64,000 bases of DNA from NCBI GenBank assembly GCA_900618425.1, contig UZAN01039637.1, positions 1 to 64,000 on the forward strand, in the 5' to 3' direction. This DNA comes from Echinostoma caproni. Its lineage: Eukaryota > Platyhelminthes > Trematoda > Plagiorchiida > Echinostomatidae. Of the stretch, positions 51,917 to 64,000 are shown one piece after another; positions within the stretch are counted from its first letter, which is position 1; every line of letters begins with the position of its first letter. The translations under genes were made by a program, and so were the position numbers. Under the pieces are notes generated by a model. That model was given only the letters and a program-made list of their open reading frames with translations, searched no databases and was not told the origin of the DNA.

Positions 51917-53969
51917 CCACAGAAGACGGCTCTCAGTGGTAACTCCTGAGTGGTGTTTGTTCTGTTTACGGGTGATGACTGAGAACTGCAAGCAATACTC
52001 AGCACCCGAGTGTCCAAAACTGCAGTGAAAACATATGGAAGCATTTCTCTGAAGACCAGAATATTTAGAGGATATTCACACTGGTGCTGAACTATTAGAA
52101 AATAATTCCACATCAAACTGCTTTTGAAGTGGCTTGACACAAAAGAATATCATCAAAAGTTTCAAAGATTTTGGTTGACGGAATAAATGGTAAACTACTG
52201 AATAACGTTGAAATTGAATTGCGAGAAAGCACAGTATCCTGAACAATTCGAAGTGTATTCACTTACGGCTTAGCTTTCCTTTTTTGAATACTCTCTATAA
52301 AATAATTTTTCAACCATGACAATGAATTGGCGCATTAGCCAAGTGACTGTGATATTCTTAGAAGAAAACGTCTTGGAAAAGAATCAAGAGCGACCGAATA
52401 ACTGAGGAAGACAGACTTACGCGTTAACATGCAATTCACTTTAACAGATTTCTGATCCTTTAAACTGGAACGTTAGTTAGACCAGAGACTGACTTTTTCC
52501 GCTTGATTTATAGAACGATCCAAAAATAGTTAATTGTTTTTGTTTAACAAATTGCTGGGATATGCACTGTGACTAATTAACCATAGCTACACAAAATGCA
52601 GGTAAACAGAGTGACTACTGGACAACGATGTGAAATTGTAGTTGTCCTATCGTTCCGGTTGATCAGTTAGTCATGAACGTAGACTTACCAACAAATCTTT
52701 ATCAATTCTTTATCAAAGAAGTGAAAAATACCATTTCTAGAAATCCAATATTGATTGAGTGAGGATTGCATTGTAAGTAATTAAAGAGAATGAGTTATGA
52801 GATTGAACAAGTGAGTTCTCATTATTGAACCACAACCTTTTCTTGGCGTAACTGACGAGGCGAAACAGTACCACGTTAAATAGCATAAACAATATAGTAT
52901 AGTATCATACACAATCGATATAGAGGTTCTCACTACAGTTTGAAGGAAATTCGGGCAATAGAAGATAATGTGTGCGGGATTTACATTGGCCGGATGTTGA
53001 TTCTCTGTGTGGTTTCCCGCTAAGCTGCTCTCGTGTGCCTGGTGGTGTGTGTTCCAGGGTGTGATTTCTGTCTGACGGTGTCGTATACGCGCGGATCCGA
53101 ACGGGACGAAACTGGGCAATCGGTCGTGCCGCAACGAATCTGCGCAATTCCCAGGTCGTAAAACAGGCCATAAATAAGGGGACAACGCAAAAGATAAAAT
53201 GGGTGATGTGAAAAATCACAGAAAGGTCCGCTTAGTTTTGAAAAACCGAGGGAACGAGGGGAACAGAGGCCATCTGTTCCGCAGAGCACCGGTGATCACC
53301 CGATTCTATAAAATTAAATTTTAAGTTAACATCAACCTAAGGATTTTTGGCTAATATAATCCAGCATGGTTACCTGTCTGATAACTCTGGATATCCGACT
53401 GTCGTACTTTGTCTGTACTAAGACCTACATTTGTCCATTTGTTCAAACCGCGCACTTTTGTGTGTGTGTTTACGATCGAATGTGCTTGAAATTCGCATAG
53501 ATACTAACTGTTGATCCGGAATTATGACCGCATTTAATCTGGATAAAACAATTACTTAATGTGTCCGTTTTTTTCTTCGAGAGCAACGCTGAAAATTCGT
53601 TGTTATAAGTTAGCTATGCGAAAACGTGAACAGAGGGAATATAAAAATTAAAGTTTATTAGAGCAGGCTACTAAAACAGAACAACGTGAGCCGCGTGATC
53701 GCATTATTTCATGATTACCCTCAACCCAGTCGGGAGAAGTCCTCACAAGTATCTGTGAGTCAAATTCAAAGATCAATCAAGACTGGAAGGTATGCCGCAA
53801 GTCAACTCGTATCCTGCTTGGAAGTCGTGACTTGGTTGGAGGCTTTCAATCGAAGTCAATAGATTGTCATCTGTCTCCCTTCATTACCGTCGGGTCAAAT
53901 GAACTGACTGACTGTCGCTGAAGACAACACATGAACAAACATGAATTGGCAGTTTAGTTCAGCATGGCA

Positions 53970-54185
53970 TAATCTGGTTGGCGCAATGGTAACACACACG
54001 CTTCCGTGCAATGGGTCCGGAGTTAAAACCCTTGACGGGACCGGAGAAATGCACTACTGAGGAGCGCAAATAAGAGCGAAACTCGAGTCTAGTTCTTCCG
54101 AGTGTATAGTTCAATCGATGAACTGAGGATTGTGAGTGAAGGTGAAGTGCGAAGGGAAGTCAGTCAAATCAATCAATTGTCACCT
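53970..54185 (+). repeat. tRNA-derived SINE copy with body
   Basis: The head has a perfect Pol III A box, TGGCGCAATGG at 53979-53989 (consensus TRGYNNARNGG), and a B-box-like AGTTAAAACCC at 54021-54031 with two mismatches to GGTTCRANNCC. The spacing is that of a tRNA. A tRNA-unrelated body follows. Its segment 54073-54163 aligns with 30117-30207: both start with GCGAAACTCGAGT and contain a GGTGAAG-TGAAGTG-like block before GTCAG. A head of this kind joined to a repeated body defines a SINE. No clear target-site duplication was found. Confidence 0.6.
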
Positions 54186-54488
54186 CGAGAATAACATCAG
54201 GTATGGAAACAATGTTTGCAAGAGAGGCTTGCACCTATCATATTGGTCTTCATCTAGTATATTTTGTTTAATACATAGTTCTAGGACAATGTTCTTTCTG
54301 CTGGATGTTTGATCACGAGTGAGTGAACTACTTTACTTGCATACCGTTTGTGCAGAAAGCAGGCGAAGATAAACGCCAGAACCTGCAATCTAAGCCGTTG
54401 GGCCTAGATTGACTAACCGTAGAGGACCTGACTGCGTATTGAGCTGGGTGGCTGTAAAGCTGTATACCACTAAGGTTAAATGCCTTTT

Positions 54489-54513
54489 GTAGGGTTTGAA
54501 ACTCGAACCCTAC
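54489..54513 (-). repeat. Hairpin resembling a tRNA T arm
   Basis: GTAGGGTT at 54489-54496 pairs perfectly with AACCCTAC at 54506-54513. On the minus strand the hairpin reads GTAGGGTTCGAGTTTC, like a T arm with a B-box core. No A box was found at the right distance, so it may be a relic of another tRNA-derived repeat. Confidence 0.4.
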
Positions 54514-55768
54514 GGTTCCAAGCGAGCCTACGATATCTTTGGCAATCACCGCTAAAAACGCAAATGAATTTTGTGCACATCTGCGCGAGTGTTCGCAATA
54601 GTATAAACACACAACACTTATTGAAGGGGATCTCCAATGGATCAGATATTGCCAGGAGGAAACCGATTGTTTTAGTGTAGTTCGAACAAGTAACATGTGT
54701 TTAAAATTACTGATGACTGTGGTCCGAAGACAACTGAACTGTCAACAGGCAGAAGCTTTTGGGTTGTGCATTTGTTTGTTGCTATGGTGAGCGTTTTGAC
54801 CTTGACATTCTGGGTTTGACTGTCATTCGGTTACATGAATAGGAATCCTAACTATTTTCAATAAAAAGATTGCACAGTCTGTTTTCATCTGATGGTACTT
54901 CATTTATTTTTTTCATTAGATAGGTTTCCATAACTTCTCGACTCAATTCAGACCCCAGGCTTGCTAAGCTCCATTGAGTAAAAGTTAGTGATTGTAATTA
55001 TGCTTTGTCTTCCTCTTATTAGTGACCAAACCCATCTGTATCATAAAGTTGCAACCGATCCACATCAAACTATTTTTAACTCTCTTTTGTGAGTGTATTT
55101 CAGGTTGTGCTGTTCAAACAGTATGTGTTCTTGTTACATATTTGAAAATTTTCACCATCACCCCATGTTTCCTTGTTGGTGAGCCGTCGTGCAGTCGTCC
55201 GACTGGATCCTGCGCGCATTCTACGTAGGCTGTGCACAGTGCGTTATTCATTATTCCAGTGCCAATCATGGCACAATATGACCTACAATTGGGAAGCATT
55301 CGAAGTTGAAAACTGTCACAACCCTTCGTGAAGTGATTGACTCCACTCCTTTTAATTTAATGGATTTTATTGAATTGTTCTCTATGCTTTACACTTTTAC
55401 ACTTTCTGTTGAAACAATCATTTTGGATGAAATACTTGAACATAATGCTTAATGTGCAACCACTCTGTTTCTCCTAGTCATTCTTCAGTTTGGTGGCATG
55501 CATCGCATTCCGCAAGACAAATCCCATCCATTGAACCTGGAAACGCTAGGTTTGGTTCAATTAGTTTAAAGTGCAATCAGGCGAGGCCTTTTTCATGCAT
55601 ATCCATGTCTATCGTTGGTTACGCACTCCATTAGAACGCAGTCCTCTTAAGTCCACTCGGATGAAGACGAAGACAGAGAGGGGAATAGTCCGTACATACC
55701 CATCAAAATTGCTTGACCTTGTGCAATAAATGGAGTGTAGGGAAGTAATCATCTCAAGTATCACAATA

Positions 55769-55788
55769 CCCCCCCCCCCACACACACA
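55769..55788. repeat. C11 homopolymer followed by (AC)n
   Basis: Eleven C, then about nine bases of AC alternation. Confidence 0.9.
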
Positions 55789-58700
55789 GGCACCCCAGTA
55801 CCAACCCCACTCGAGATGTAGCAAACCCAAGCGAGAATCTGATTTTGCATTCTCTGATCAGCAGTTTCCAGTGAAGACCTATTTCAGGCTCTGTCCGAAC
55901 AAATGTTATTATAATTGTGTATAAAGACCAGCACAGAAAAACTGGCCTTAACACACAAACACACTTAATTTGTCATTTTCCTCGGCACTCGAGTGCGGGG
56001 ATAAATCTTGAACTTGGGTTACGCACGCGTGCACACACAGAAACACACACGGATGCACATTCAATCATACTCAACAAAATCTGGGCAATAAATTCCATTA
56101 GCGACTCCCCGAACTCAAGTGCTATTTGACCAAAGTTGTCGGCACCAATTACTCGCAATTCCCAGACGTCTACTTCTACAAATTCGATAATCATCAGCGT
56201 GGTGTTGGTGATGGTGGGGAAGGGTAATAGGCCCACTCCCACACTTAGAGTGATGGGTGGCTTTGCTCTTGTGGGGCAAACGAGTGATCAATTGTCAGTC
56301 CCCGCTACTATCGATTCGGAAATGGACTGATAGATCAATTTGTGAGTGCATTTCTATCGGAAGTGCCTGTTCAACGCAGTTATAAGCACATGCTTCAGAA
56401 GAAACCTGATGTCATCAGAGCATTCTGACGAATATGGGATACTGTTCTTTTAATTGTGTTTGCCAATGCGTTTCGACTGATTGTTGGTCGTTGTGGATGC
56501 GCCGATTCCCGTACCAGCCGGAAAAGTCAATCCCTCTCTCGATTTACTTGAACCACTGCAGAGCGCATGAGAACCATGTGTGCATGTAAAAAAATGAAAA
56601 GAAACGAATTTTCAGGCACGTACAGTAAACGTGGCTAAGATATCATTTTCGTGAACGGGTTTTCTTTGGTGCTCAGTCTGGACTGAGACCTTGAATTTGT
56701 GCTGCCTGAAAATTTGAGATATTTGCTCCCGAAACTACGTGAATCACGCAGCTTGAGGTTTTACCCACAAAAGCGTTCCCAGCAATACACCATGAATAAT
56801 TCATGACAAACCTGGGCTTTCGGGTCTTGCAGTTGAACACTGGCTTTATTTCTCTACGTCGTCAACAACACGTTAGCTTGTAGTAAAACAACTCAGTCAA
56901 ATATCTTGCATTTCATCCCGCAAACGTCAACTTGCCAGTCTATGTACGATGTTAATATGGGATAAATTGAGATCGTAACTTGAACATAGTCAATGGAATC
57001 CGATAACACATGAAAGCGGAATCCTCGAAAACACTGATCATGATCTCCAGTGCCAGTACTGATGAGTAGAACTCGTGATGTCAAGCTTGCCCCCACCAAG
57101 GACCAAAGTAACCTGTTTTACCTCGGGTGTGCATTCTGTTGTACAAATTTAAAAATTACTCAGTATTAGGAAACTCGTTGATCTTGGCCCTAATCTATGG
57201 AATCAGTGACTCGGTAAAACGCATCACGAGCCAGGCTAATTCATATAACGAACAATTTCAGTCAGTCGTGTACAGCACAAAACTGTGATTCACTAAGCGT
57301 TTGGATTTTCGAGAGTATAAGTTACGTTTTGGATTCGCTATATCAACGACGGAAGGGTTTATAGCTTACAGTTCTCGTTCCCCGTTCCCGGAAATATAAA
57401 CGACGCATTAAACCCAGGCCTAAAATCATTCAATGTGACCCCCTGAACGAAATCGTCCATTTCGCGACCGCAGTGACTCATCCCTGACTACGATGCGTTT
57501 ACAGGTTTGATTTTTGTTAAGTTGAAATCATGAATATTGGCTATGCTTACAGTTAAAAGTTCCCTGCCCAGGTGGTCATGCAATCTGCGTTTTGTAGCAG
57601 TCCACGTGACTCATTTCAAACAAGGACCGTTGATTTCCTCGAATAAAACGTCTGGCCGGTTATTCAGTAGAACCGTTCACAATGTTGTAGATCTTAATCG
57701 GGTGGGTTTTTCCGTCAGTTGAGGGTGACACTGGCCTGACCTTGCCGAACACCTCATCTTTATTGTTTACTCTTCACGTGAAACAATTTCTACGATATCT
57801 GCGCAATGCTACAGTAAATCAGTTTTGTGATCGGTCGGTTAATTTGGCATTGTCCGTTACACTTTGATGCGAAAAAAACCTTTGCGCAATACCTTTCATA
57901 TCAACAATTTCTTCAGCTCACACCCGCTTAGATATTTCCTTTATATGATGAAATAACCTAATTTTCGTGATCTCCGGGAGATCGCACTTTTCTTCTAGTG
58001 GGGGGAAAAATATTTACCCTCGTCGGCTCATTGACTGACTGCGGGAACGAATGACTGATTGATAAATCACTGGTTCTAATAGGCAGTATGTGTGTACGTT
58101 AGCTGATTTGCCTCTCGGGTGATAGCTTCAATGATTAGAGGAGCGGAAGGAGTAATTTCACCGTGTTCGTGTACTGAAAGCCAACAGGACACCGATCTGT
58201 AAAGATTGACCAGTGGATAATTGGTGTTCAAAGTTTTTTCACGGATAAACAAGGACATCGAACGAATCATAGCAAATTTTCAATTTTCTCAACGAATATT
58301 GATTAGAAAACTGGGAAGCAGTATAGGTCTTATCGATCTAGACTCATCAAACAGTCGTTTACCAGAAACAGGTCTGGTGGGAGGACCTTTGTCACTTTAT
58401 GAATAATTTATCAAACGAGACTATGTATGGATCGGCCAATCCGAAGAAAGACTGAATAAAATGTACGTTGGTGAGATTTAACTTTCAGCACATTCACGGA
58501 ACACGATATGGCCTAATGCGGTTTAAAACGATAATATTTGAATCTTACGTGAAGAATAAATTAACACCAGAGAATAAGTTTATACAACAGCTTCACACAA
58601 TGGAACTCAATTTGTTTGCTGATGCCCGTAAAAATACGCGACTAATTTTCTATCTTTGGGTTTGCGTTGTGGTGCTTGCGAAAAAGTCATACGCTCTCAG

Positions 58701-61700
58701 CTTTTTCTCTTTTTAATTCAGTTGTTTCCATGAAATGTAACTTGTTAATGTTGATGCTGTCATTATTAGTTGTCTTTTAATTAACACAGGCAGTTTTCAG
58801 CTTCTAAAAAAATAGCTTCAATAATCTTATCCTTCAGCGGTTAACAGACTTCCTCGTGGCACATACCGGCCAAAGAATTGTGTTCAATTTTATTTTGAAA
58901 GTTGACTCCAACTACCAGTTTTCTACCTCGCAAAAACAGACCATCCATATTTTTATGGTGTAATGGGGTGTTCAGATTACCAAATATCATGCCAATTTGT
59001 TCGACATGAGGCAGGTAGCTTTTATTCAAACTCAGATGAACAAAGTCTTCTTGACTGATCATGGCCAAACAATTTTGGTTTGATGTTTGTCACATATGTT
59101 TTTTTTTGGCAAATAAAGTGATGGACTTTCGTCACGCTATTGTGGTTGTATAGTTTCATTTTCTGACACAAAACATCAAAGCAGAAAGAACGACTTACTC
59201 AAAACAAAATTATACAAACAGATGGTGAAATTCGTATTAAGCAGGAAAAATCTTGAACGCATTGTTGTGAGTCATTCAGCTCTTATTTGTGACCTAGAAT
59301 TGCCGGTCAAACGTCATTCTCTTTTATTCATAAATTCTCCTCATCAAGAGGTTTCGCCAATATTTTCTCTGTTATATGAGACCGTCTCATAGAATGAATA
59401 AATCTCCGGGATGTTTAGAGCTCTCATTTTAGGTAAATGTAAAACCCATCTCAGAATACATTGGTGAATGCATAATTAAACAATTCGCCATTTCGTATAC
59501 CGGGGCAAATGAAACTATGGTCCATTAACAACAGTGTAAGCATAATACACAACACTCACCCGAACAACAGTGGAAGTGATGCGAATTTGCATTGACCTAA
59601 CTTGCTCCCCCCTGTCCGCCATGCGCCGCTGTTTGCATCAACATAATTTCTGAAGTTCCTGTGTTTCTCAATCGGCCACATCTGAACTCATTCCTCTCAA
59701 TGTTTGTCAGATTTCGTCTGCAAACAAAACCCGAAACTGATGAAATTTCATCTTTGTAAGTTGATCTTATTCTGTGCGCTGATTTGATCTATTGGCGGAA
59801 ACAGAAGATGCCTCCTAACCACCAGCTGTTCATTACATTATTAAAGAATCCATTTTGACGAATCAAGTAAAATAAATTGAAACAAGCAAACGGATTATTA
59901 GTTCAATTGAAAGAATAATACCGTCATATTATCTGGATTATCAAAAACAATATATGTTCATGTGTAGAAACGATCCACATTATTATGGGGCATTTACCCC
60001 TTTAAATACGATATGTCACTAGCTTTTCTGATCATGTCTGTAAATTTGTACAATACAAGAATACAACGTAAATTCCAGTCCCATATGATCGCTTCTCCGC
60101 GTGAACTACTCAATGGGCTGTTGACCAAGGCAAATTTCACGAGGATCAAGGAGTCACAGTGTAAGCAGACAAACTATACATGGACAAACACACATCATAT
60201 TACACAGTTTGCAAATACACTGACAACAAAGGTATCATTAACAAAAAGCGGTTTCAGTGTGTGTTGTGTCTTGCAGTGTCAGATTGGGAAATCTTGGAAC
60301 ATGCATTTCGTCTCAATGTGTTCCAATGCAGCTGGTTTGGGGTTCCATACCCCAGTCGTCCAGTTTGTATGCGCTGACGTGCACAGTGATTCGTTGACAC
60401 GGAGCACATTAGGGGTAGGCGACAATTTTGACAAGCGCAACATGTATCCGAATAAGCAACGTCCGGTGCAGCCGAATTTGTTTTGACAATGAGTGTCCAT
60501 ATCGGGAGCCTGTGGAATCCTCGCGGTTTTCTTTTGTCCTTGTTGGTAAACGAATAAAGGATGATTAGAAGCTAACCTCAGTAAGAACGCTGCATACAAA
60601 TGTTCCCCAGAAGCCTTGGATAACAGTCTTACGCAACAGAATATTTCATATTTAGCGCCACTGTCACAACAGACCCAAAGATAACTGATAGATCGCACTG
60701 AGAATACCGCGTGCCATTGCAACAGTAAGAACAGCAGTTTGATTCATTCAGAGTAACCAGTCACAGCACCACTCAAACACATACACACATAGAGTGACAA
60801 GCACTGAACGCGTTCGCAGGATGCATGCCGACAAACAAATGGTTTACGTCACATGTGACCGATTTAGATCCACATTCCTTGTTTGATCGGATCAAAAAGG
60901 TCGCTTTCTCGATAAACACAAGCATGACCATTATCCATCAATGTTACGAGGTGAATAAATTGCAGTTTCACTGATCTTTTTGCATTCTCAGAATATGTCA
61001 CCATAATAACACTTGAGTTTATTCTGCTCCTTCTGGATACTGCTGGTTGATGGTAAGATCAGTACCTCACTCAGATAAAAAGGGATCTTTGTGAGACAGG
61101 CTTTTGGTCACCAACACGCATTGCACGGATTTCTTTCCCGAGTATCCAGTTGTGTAGGGCACAAAGATCATGTCCATCCCAATGCTCATTAATGCGTTGC
61201 ATTTTTGGTTATGGGTCCCGCGTTCCAGAGCTATCCGGTCGAAAGAAAGAGATGAATGTTGATGCACACGTGTGTACACGCAAGCGTGAGTGCTCGTGTG
61301 TGTGCGTGTAGATGGGTGAAAGTGCCCCCCTCTATACGCATGCCTGAATCGGCATTCCAACCATCTCACACATAGATTACTCTAGACTGAATCCAATTCA
61401 TTCATCTGGGTTGAACGCAATTTGGCGAACAAGCGGCCAAGTACTAACAAATGAATGTTCAAATTTAACATTACATATTTGTTTATGCATTTCAGGGTGC
61501 GGAGGGATATCGTTTGAATGGCTAATTAGTCCTTTTTGTAATTGGAGTTCAAATTCAGTTTCAATTTAACTAATTTTTATATCTGCGCATGATCCATTTA
61601 CATCGCTGCGTCCATCGTTTTTGAATCTGCACTCCCCTCTCCAGTTCATCCACCGCACTCGTTTCCCGAAATTACTTGCTCTCACCCGCTTGTTCCCAGT

Positions 61701-61992
61701 ATCCAATCCAAAATGATCAATTCCATTGGGTATTGAGGTTTCCTTTCGTCGACAATGGTGTTGTATTTTGTATCAACCTGATTGAAATGACACACTCTAT
61801 GGCAGTGATTTGTCTCTGCTGCACACACCGAGGTCTGCTCCGGTCCTAAATTACAAAGGCAAACACCAAATTGCAATGCTTAACAAGGCAGTTTTAAATA
61901 ACAATATTTCAAGAGCGATCGTAAAATATGACAGCATCTGTGCACTTGAAATTGAGTAGCTTTTAACATTTCTGGTGCTCAGGGTAAAAGAA

Positions 61993-62505
61993 ATGGCGAA
62001 TTCGTTATGGTTCAACCGCCGATCATGTTATGTGACCGATTTTAGTTCGTGCATTTATAGTTCTCAGCGTATAATGTCGCCAAGTATTCGCAAGTCAGTG
62101 GATACTCAGCATCTCGACTACGTGGCTCACATCACAGGAACTATTCTCAAAGGCTTAAGTCGGTACACGATTATGCACTTTATTGTGTGCTGCATACTTC
62201 GCGTAACAGTATTAGTAGAAATAGGTCTGTGTTACTTAATCCCCGATTCTCTCAGAATACATATCACGGGAGTAAGTTACAGTTTAACCCACTTGCTTTT
62301 CGCATATAACCATATGACACGGTCACGCGAAATTTGGATTACTGAATTTTATAGCCGGGCTTTCAGACATCTAGTTCTGACAGTACTCACAAAACATCCC
62401 CATTCAAACTGTGTATTGATCCTGTCGGCACTGGGATCTTTGATGAAATTTTGGGAATACAAGAACCGTATAATGTCGATAACTAGGAGGTCGGTCATGC
62501 CATAA
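61993..62505 (+). CDS. Long unrecognised open frame (about 170 codons)
   Basis: Open from a good acceptor-like CATTTCTGGTGCTCAG ending at 61984, with its first ATG at 61993, to TAA at 62503-62505. Fewer than one frame of this length is expected by chance in the window. An internal perfect donor, GGA/GTAAGT near 62270, would cut it into a shorter exon. The translation has a hydrophobic stretch (FIVCCILRVTVLVEIGLCYL) around residues 64-83 and many His, Ser and Ile. No family is recognised. A second open stretch in another frame follows at 62583-62822. Confidence 0.2.
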   Translation: MANSLWFNRRSCYVTDFSSCIYSSQRIMSPSIRKSVDTQHLDYVAHITGTILKGLSRYTIMHFIVCCILRVTVLVEIGLCYLIPDSLRIHITGVSYSLTHLLFAYNHMTRSREIWITEFYSRAFRHLVLTVLTKHPHSNCVLILSALGSLMKFWEYKNRIMSITRRSVMP

Positions 62506-64000
62506 CAGAACAACTGGTTTATAGCCGAAACACTAGCATTTATTCGATTGTCTTATTCGAGAATTGCAAACCTCCCGTTTGTATGTATTTGAGTGTTGAC
62601 GTATGCGATAATCTGACATTCAGACTTATTCTGACAATTGTGGCAATACGTGAGACATGTACAAGTGAGGAAACCGTAGAAACGCGCCGGATGAGCAACG
62701 GCACTTCGTCCAGCTATAAGGACACTACTCATCATATGACCCACTCGTGTGTGATTATAGAAATCCCCTTTTCATTTGAATTTCTGGTCAACTTTTCTAG
62801 CACTGTAAATTATACAGACTAAATAATATTGTCTATTTAGTATTACTCTATACGGGATGAGCTTCCCTGGGTTTGTGAGGTTACTGAGCTACAAAGAGAA
62901 CTGAAACACTAGATCAGGTAATCTGTTTCTCGATCGCCAACTTATATTCCGCTTGAATGTTCAGCTGACAGGACACGATGCTAAGTGAAAAGTTGATAAT
63001 CCTCATGGGTTGATCTTCTGCGCATTACTTCAGCTAATGAATCGCATGTGGACGGAATGAGTTTGAATACCCATTTCATCAAAATATCCGTATTTGTTTA
63101 ACTTCCCCGATGCAACTTGTAAGCTTAACAGTAAGGCTTCCTCAGAAAGGAACACTTGTCCCTTATAATCAATGATAGTTCTCCGTTGTCTTTGTCACGG
63201 ATCTAACTTGGATTTTTCAGAATACTTGACGAGAAATCGCTTAAAATGATATGAATATGACACTGTATTGTCCGTAATTAGATAGGCAGTGTGGTCAAGA
63301 AAATTACCGGGAAAAAAGCGGTTTTGACTACCCAAACTGTATTCAAAAACCCTGACCTATTTCTTCTGTGACGTGGTCATAGCTAATCCTTGTTGACATT
63401 GCGACTGCAATTAATAAGCGTGTATATAGATTCCGATAGTGGCTCCTTGACATAGGTTCTAAACGACCTCAATATACATATGCATATCAATAATACAGCA
63501 CAGATTAGGAGGACAAAGTTGAAATGAATATCAATAGTTTTGTTTCTCGTGACCTCCATTAGTTGGTTACAGTTCCGCTGGGTAAACGCAATAAAGTTTA
63601 ATGGAAAAGCCAAAGAACGAACTCAAACTGGTTGACAGAATTCTTTGTGCTGACCACATTTGACCATGAAACCGCTCCAGTTGAGACCAAGATGGTTTTC
63701 GTTAATTGAGACACCATGCAGAAAATAAAGTAGGTTTCTGTCACATCAAGTGAATTCAAAAGTCGCTTTATTCATCCCAAAGGATGAATTCTCAGCTTCT
63801 TTCACACCAGAATCATTTATCATGCCATACATTGACACAAAAAAGTGACGAACAGCATTGTAAATTCAAATTAATGTGGCGTAAAAATTTGAAAATGGAT
63901 ATCATTTGCGTAGGTGATTTAAAAGATTTTCTATAACGGATGCCTTTCCACAAAGAAATGTTTAAAGATATGGGAAAACGGACAAACGGTAGGCAGTGGT

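Larger units (their letters stand above)
33374..64000 (+). other. Presumed first intron of NOS1AP (continues past the window)
   Basis: The GTGAGT at 33374-33379 opens an intron for which I find no matching second exon on the + strand. The expected next exon would begin with an aromatic residue and a glycine strand, followed by the conserved EIVAAMRRI-like block of the PTB domain. If exon 1 is used, everything to the right edge is intronic: at least 30.6 kb. It holds a SINE copy near 54 kb, simple repeats, one large assembly gap and several unrecognised open frames described separately. Intron length is inference, since a short or diverged exon could have been missed, and other genes may be nested here. 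Confidence 0.45.

Noticed and set aside
51222..52140. Long open frames of 200-300 codons across 51.2-52.1 kb
   Set aside because: They are open only because they cross the 578-base N run.
52781..53289. Three overlapping minus-strand frames
   Set aside because: They lie in different frames of one CpG-richer patch, so openness reflects composition rather than coding.
58490..58633. Possible cathepsin propeptide (I29) exon: after a good TTTCAG acceptor the frame contains ELNLFADA, like the G-x-N-x-F-x-D motif
   Set aside because: Of the upstream ERFNIN-type positions only the phenylalanine fits (a lysine replaces the arginine), and no catalytic-domain exon (for example a CGSCW block) was found nearby. 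The match is too small to call.
60013..60722. 157-codon plus-strand and 147-codon minus-strand frames overlapping each other
   Set aside because: Both strands are open at once, which points to local stop-codon scarcity. Neither translation resembles a known family.
1..64000. Search for CRISPR arrays, rRNA, functional tRNA, reverse transcriptase or transposase motifs
   Set aside because: None was seen. The sequence is eukaryotic and non-coding in most parts, so bacterial-type systems are not expected.

Overview
This window is eukaryotic, from an animal genome of low gene density. It is about 40 percent G+C by eye, with no continuous bacterial-style coding, AG/GT splice signals around the one clear coding piece, dispersed tRNA-derived short repeats, microsatellites, and assembly gaps (one run of 578 N plus eleven single N). 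CpG does not look depleted. Together with the divergence of the one recognisable exon this suggests an invertebrate. A flatworm is my guess, but the sequence shown does not prove it.

One coding exon is firmly recognised: at 33263-33373 on the + strand, the first coding exon of a NOS1AP (CAPON) orthologue, the PTB-domain adaptor of neuronal nitric oxide synthase. It starts at an ATG with an in-frame stop two codons upstream and ends at a consensus GTGAGT donor. About 430-520 bases upstream lies a compact candidate promoter with four CCAAT boxes, two of them arranged as a 10-bp inverted repeat. I recognise no second exon to the right, so 33374-64000 is best read as part of a very long first intron.

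Layout. 1-367: a possible 3' end of an unidentified + strand gene, with a frame switch, a stop at 264-266 and AATAAA at 362-367. 368-32740: gene-poor sequence with no gene I can identify, carrying several degenerate tRNA-derived SINE copies (about 13.2, 22.1, 23.4, 27.4, 30.1-30.4 and 32.5 kb), simple repeats and a GC/CpG-rich patch at 9.0-9.8 kb. 32740-33373: candidate promoter, 5' UTR and exon 1. 33374-64000: presumed intron with another SINE copy (54.0 kb), a TGACCT cluster about 1 kb into the intron, an assembly gap at 51296-51873 bounded by two copies of one 43-base sequence, and several unrecognised open frames that could be exons of other genes or chance.

Open frames of up to roughly 100-150 codons are expected by chance in 64 kb of this composition, so most such frames are not reported. 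Those listed have something extra, such as a splice-like end, a hydrophobic pattern or unusual length, and carry low confidence. I found no rRNA, functional tRNA, CRISPR array or recognisable reverse transcriptase or transposase, and no convincing novel system. The most useful leads are the NOS1AP promoter and first intron, the tRNA-SINE family, and the assembly artefacts.
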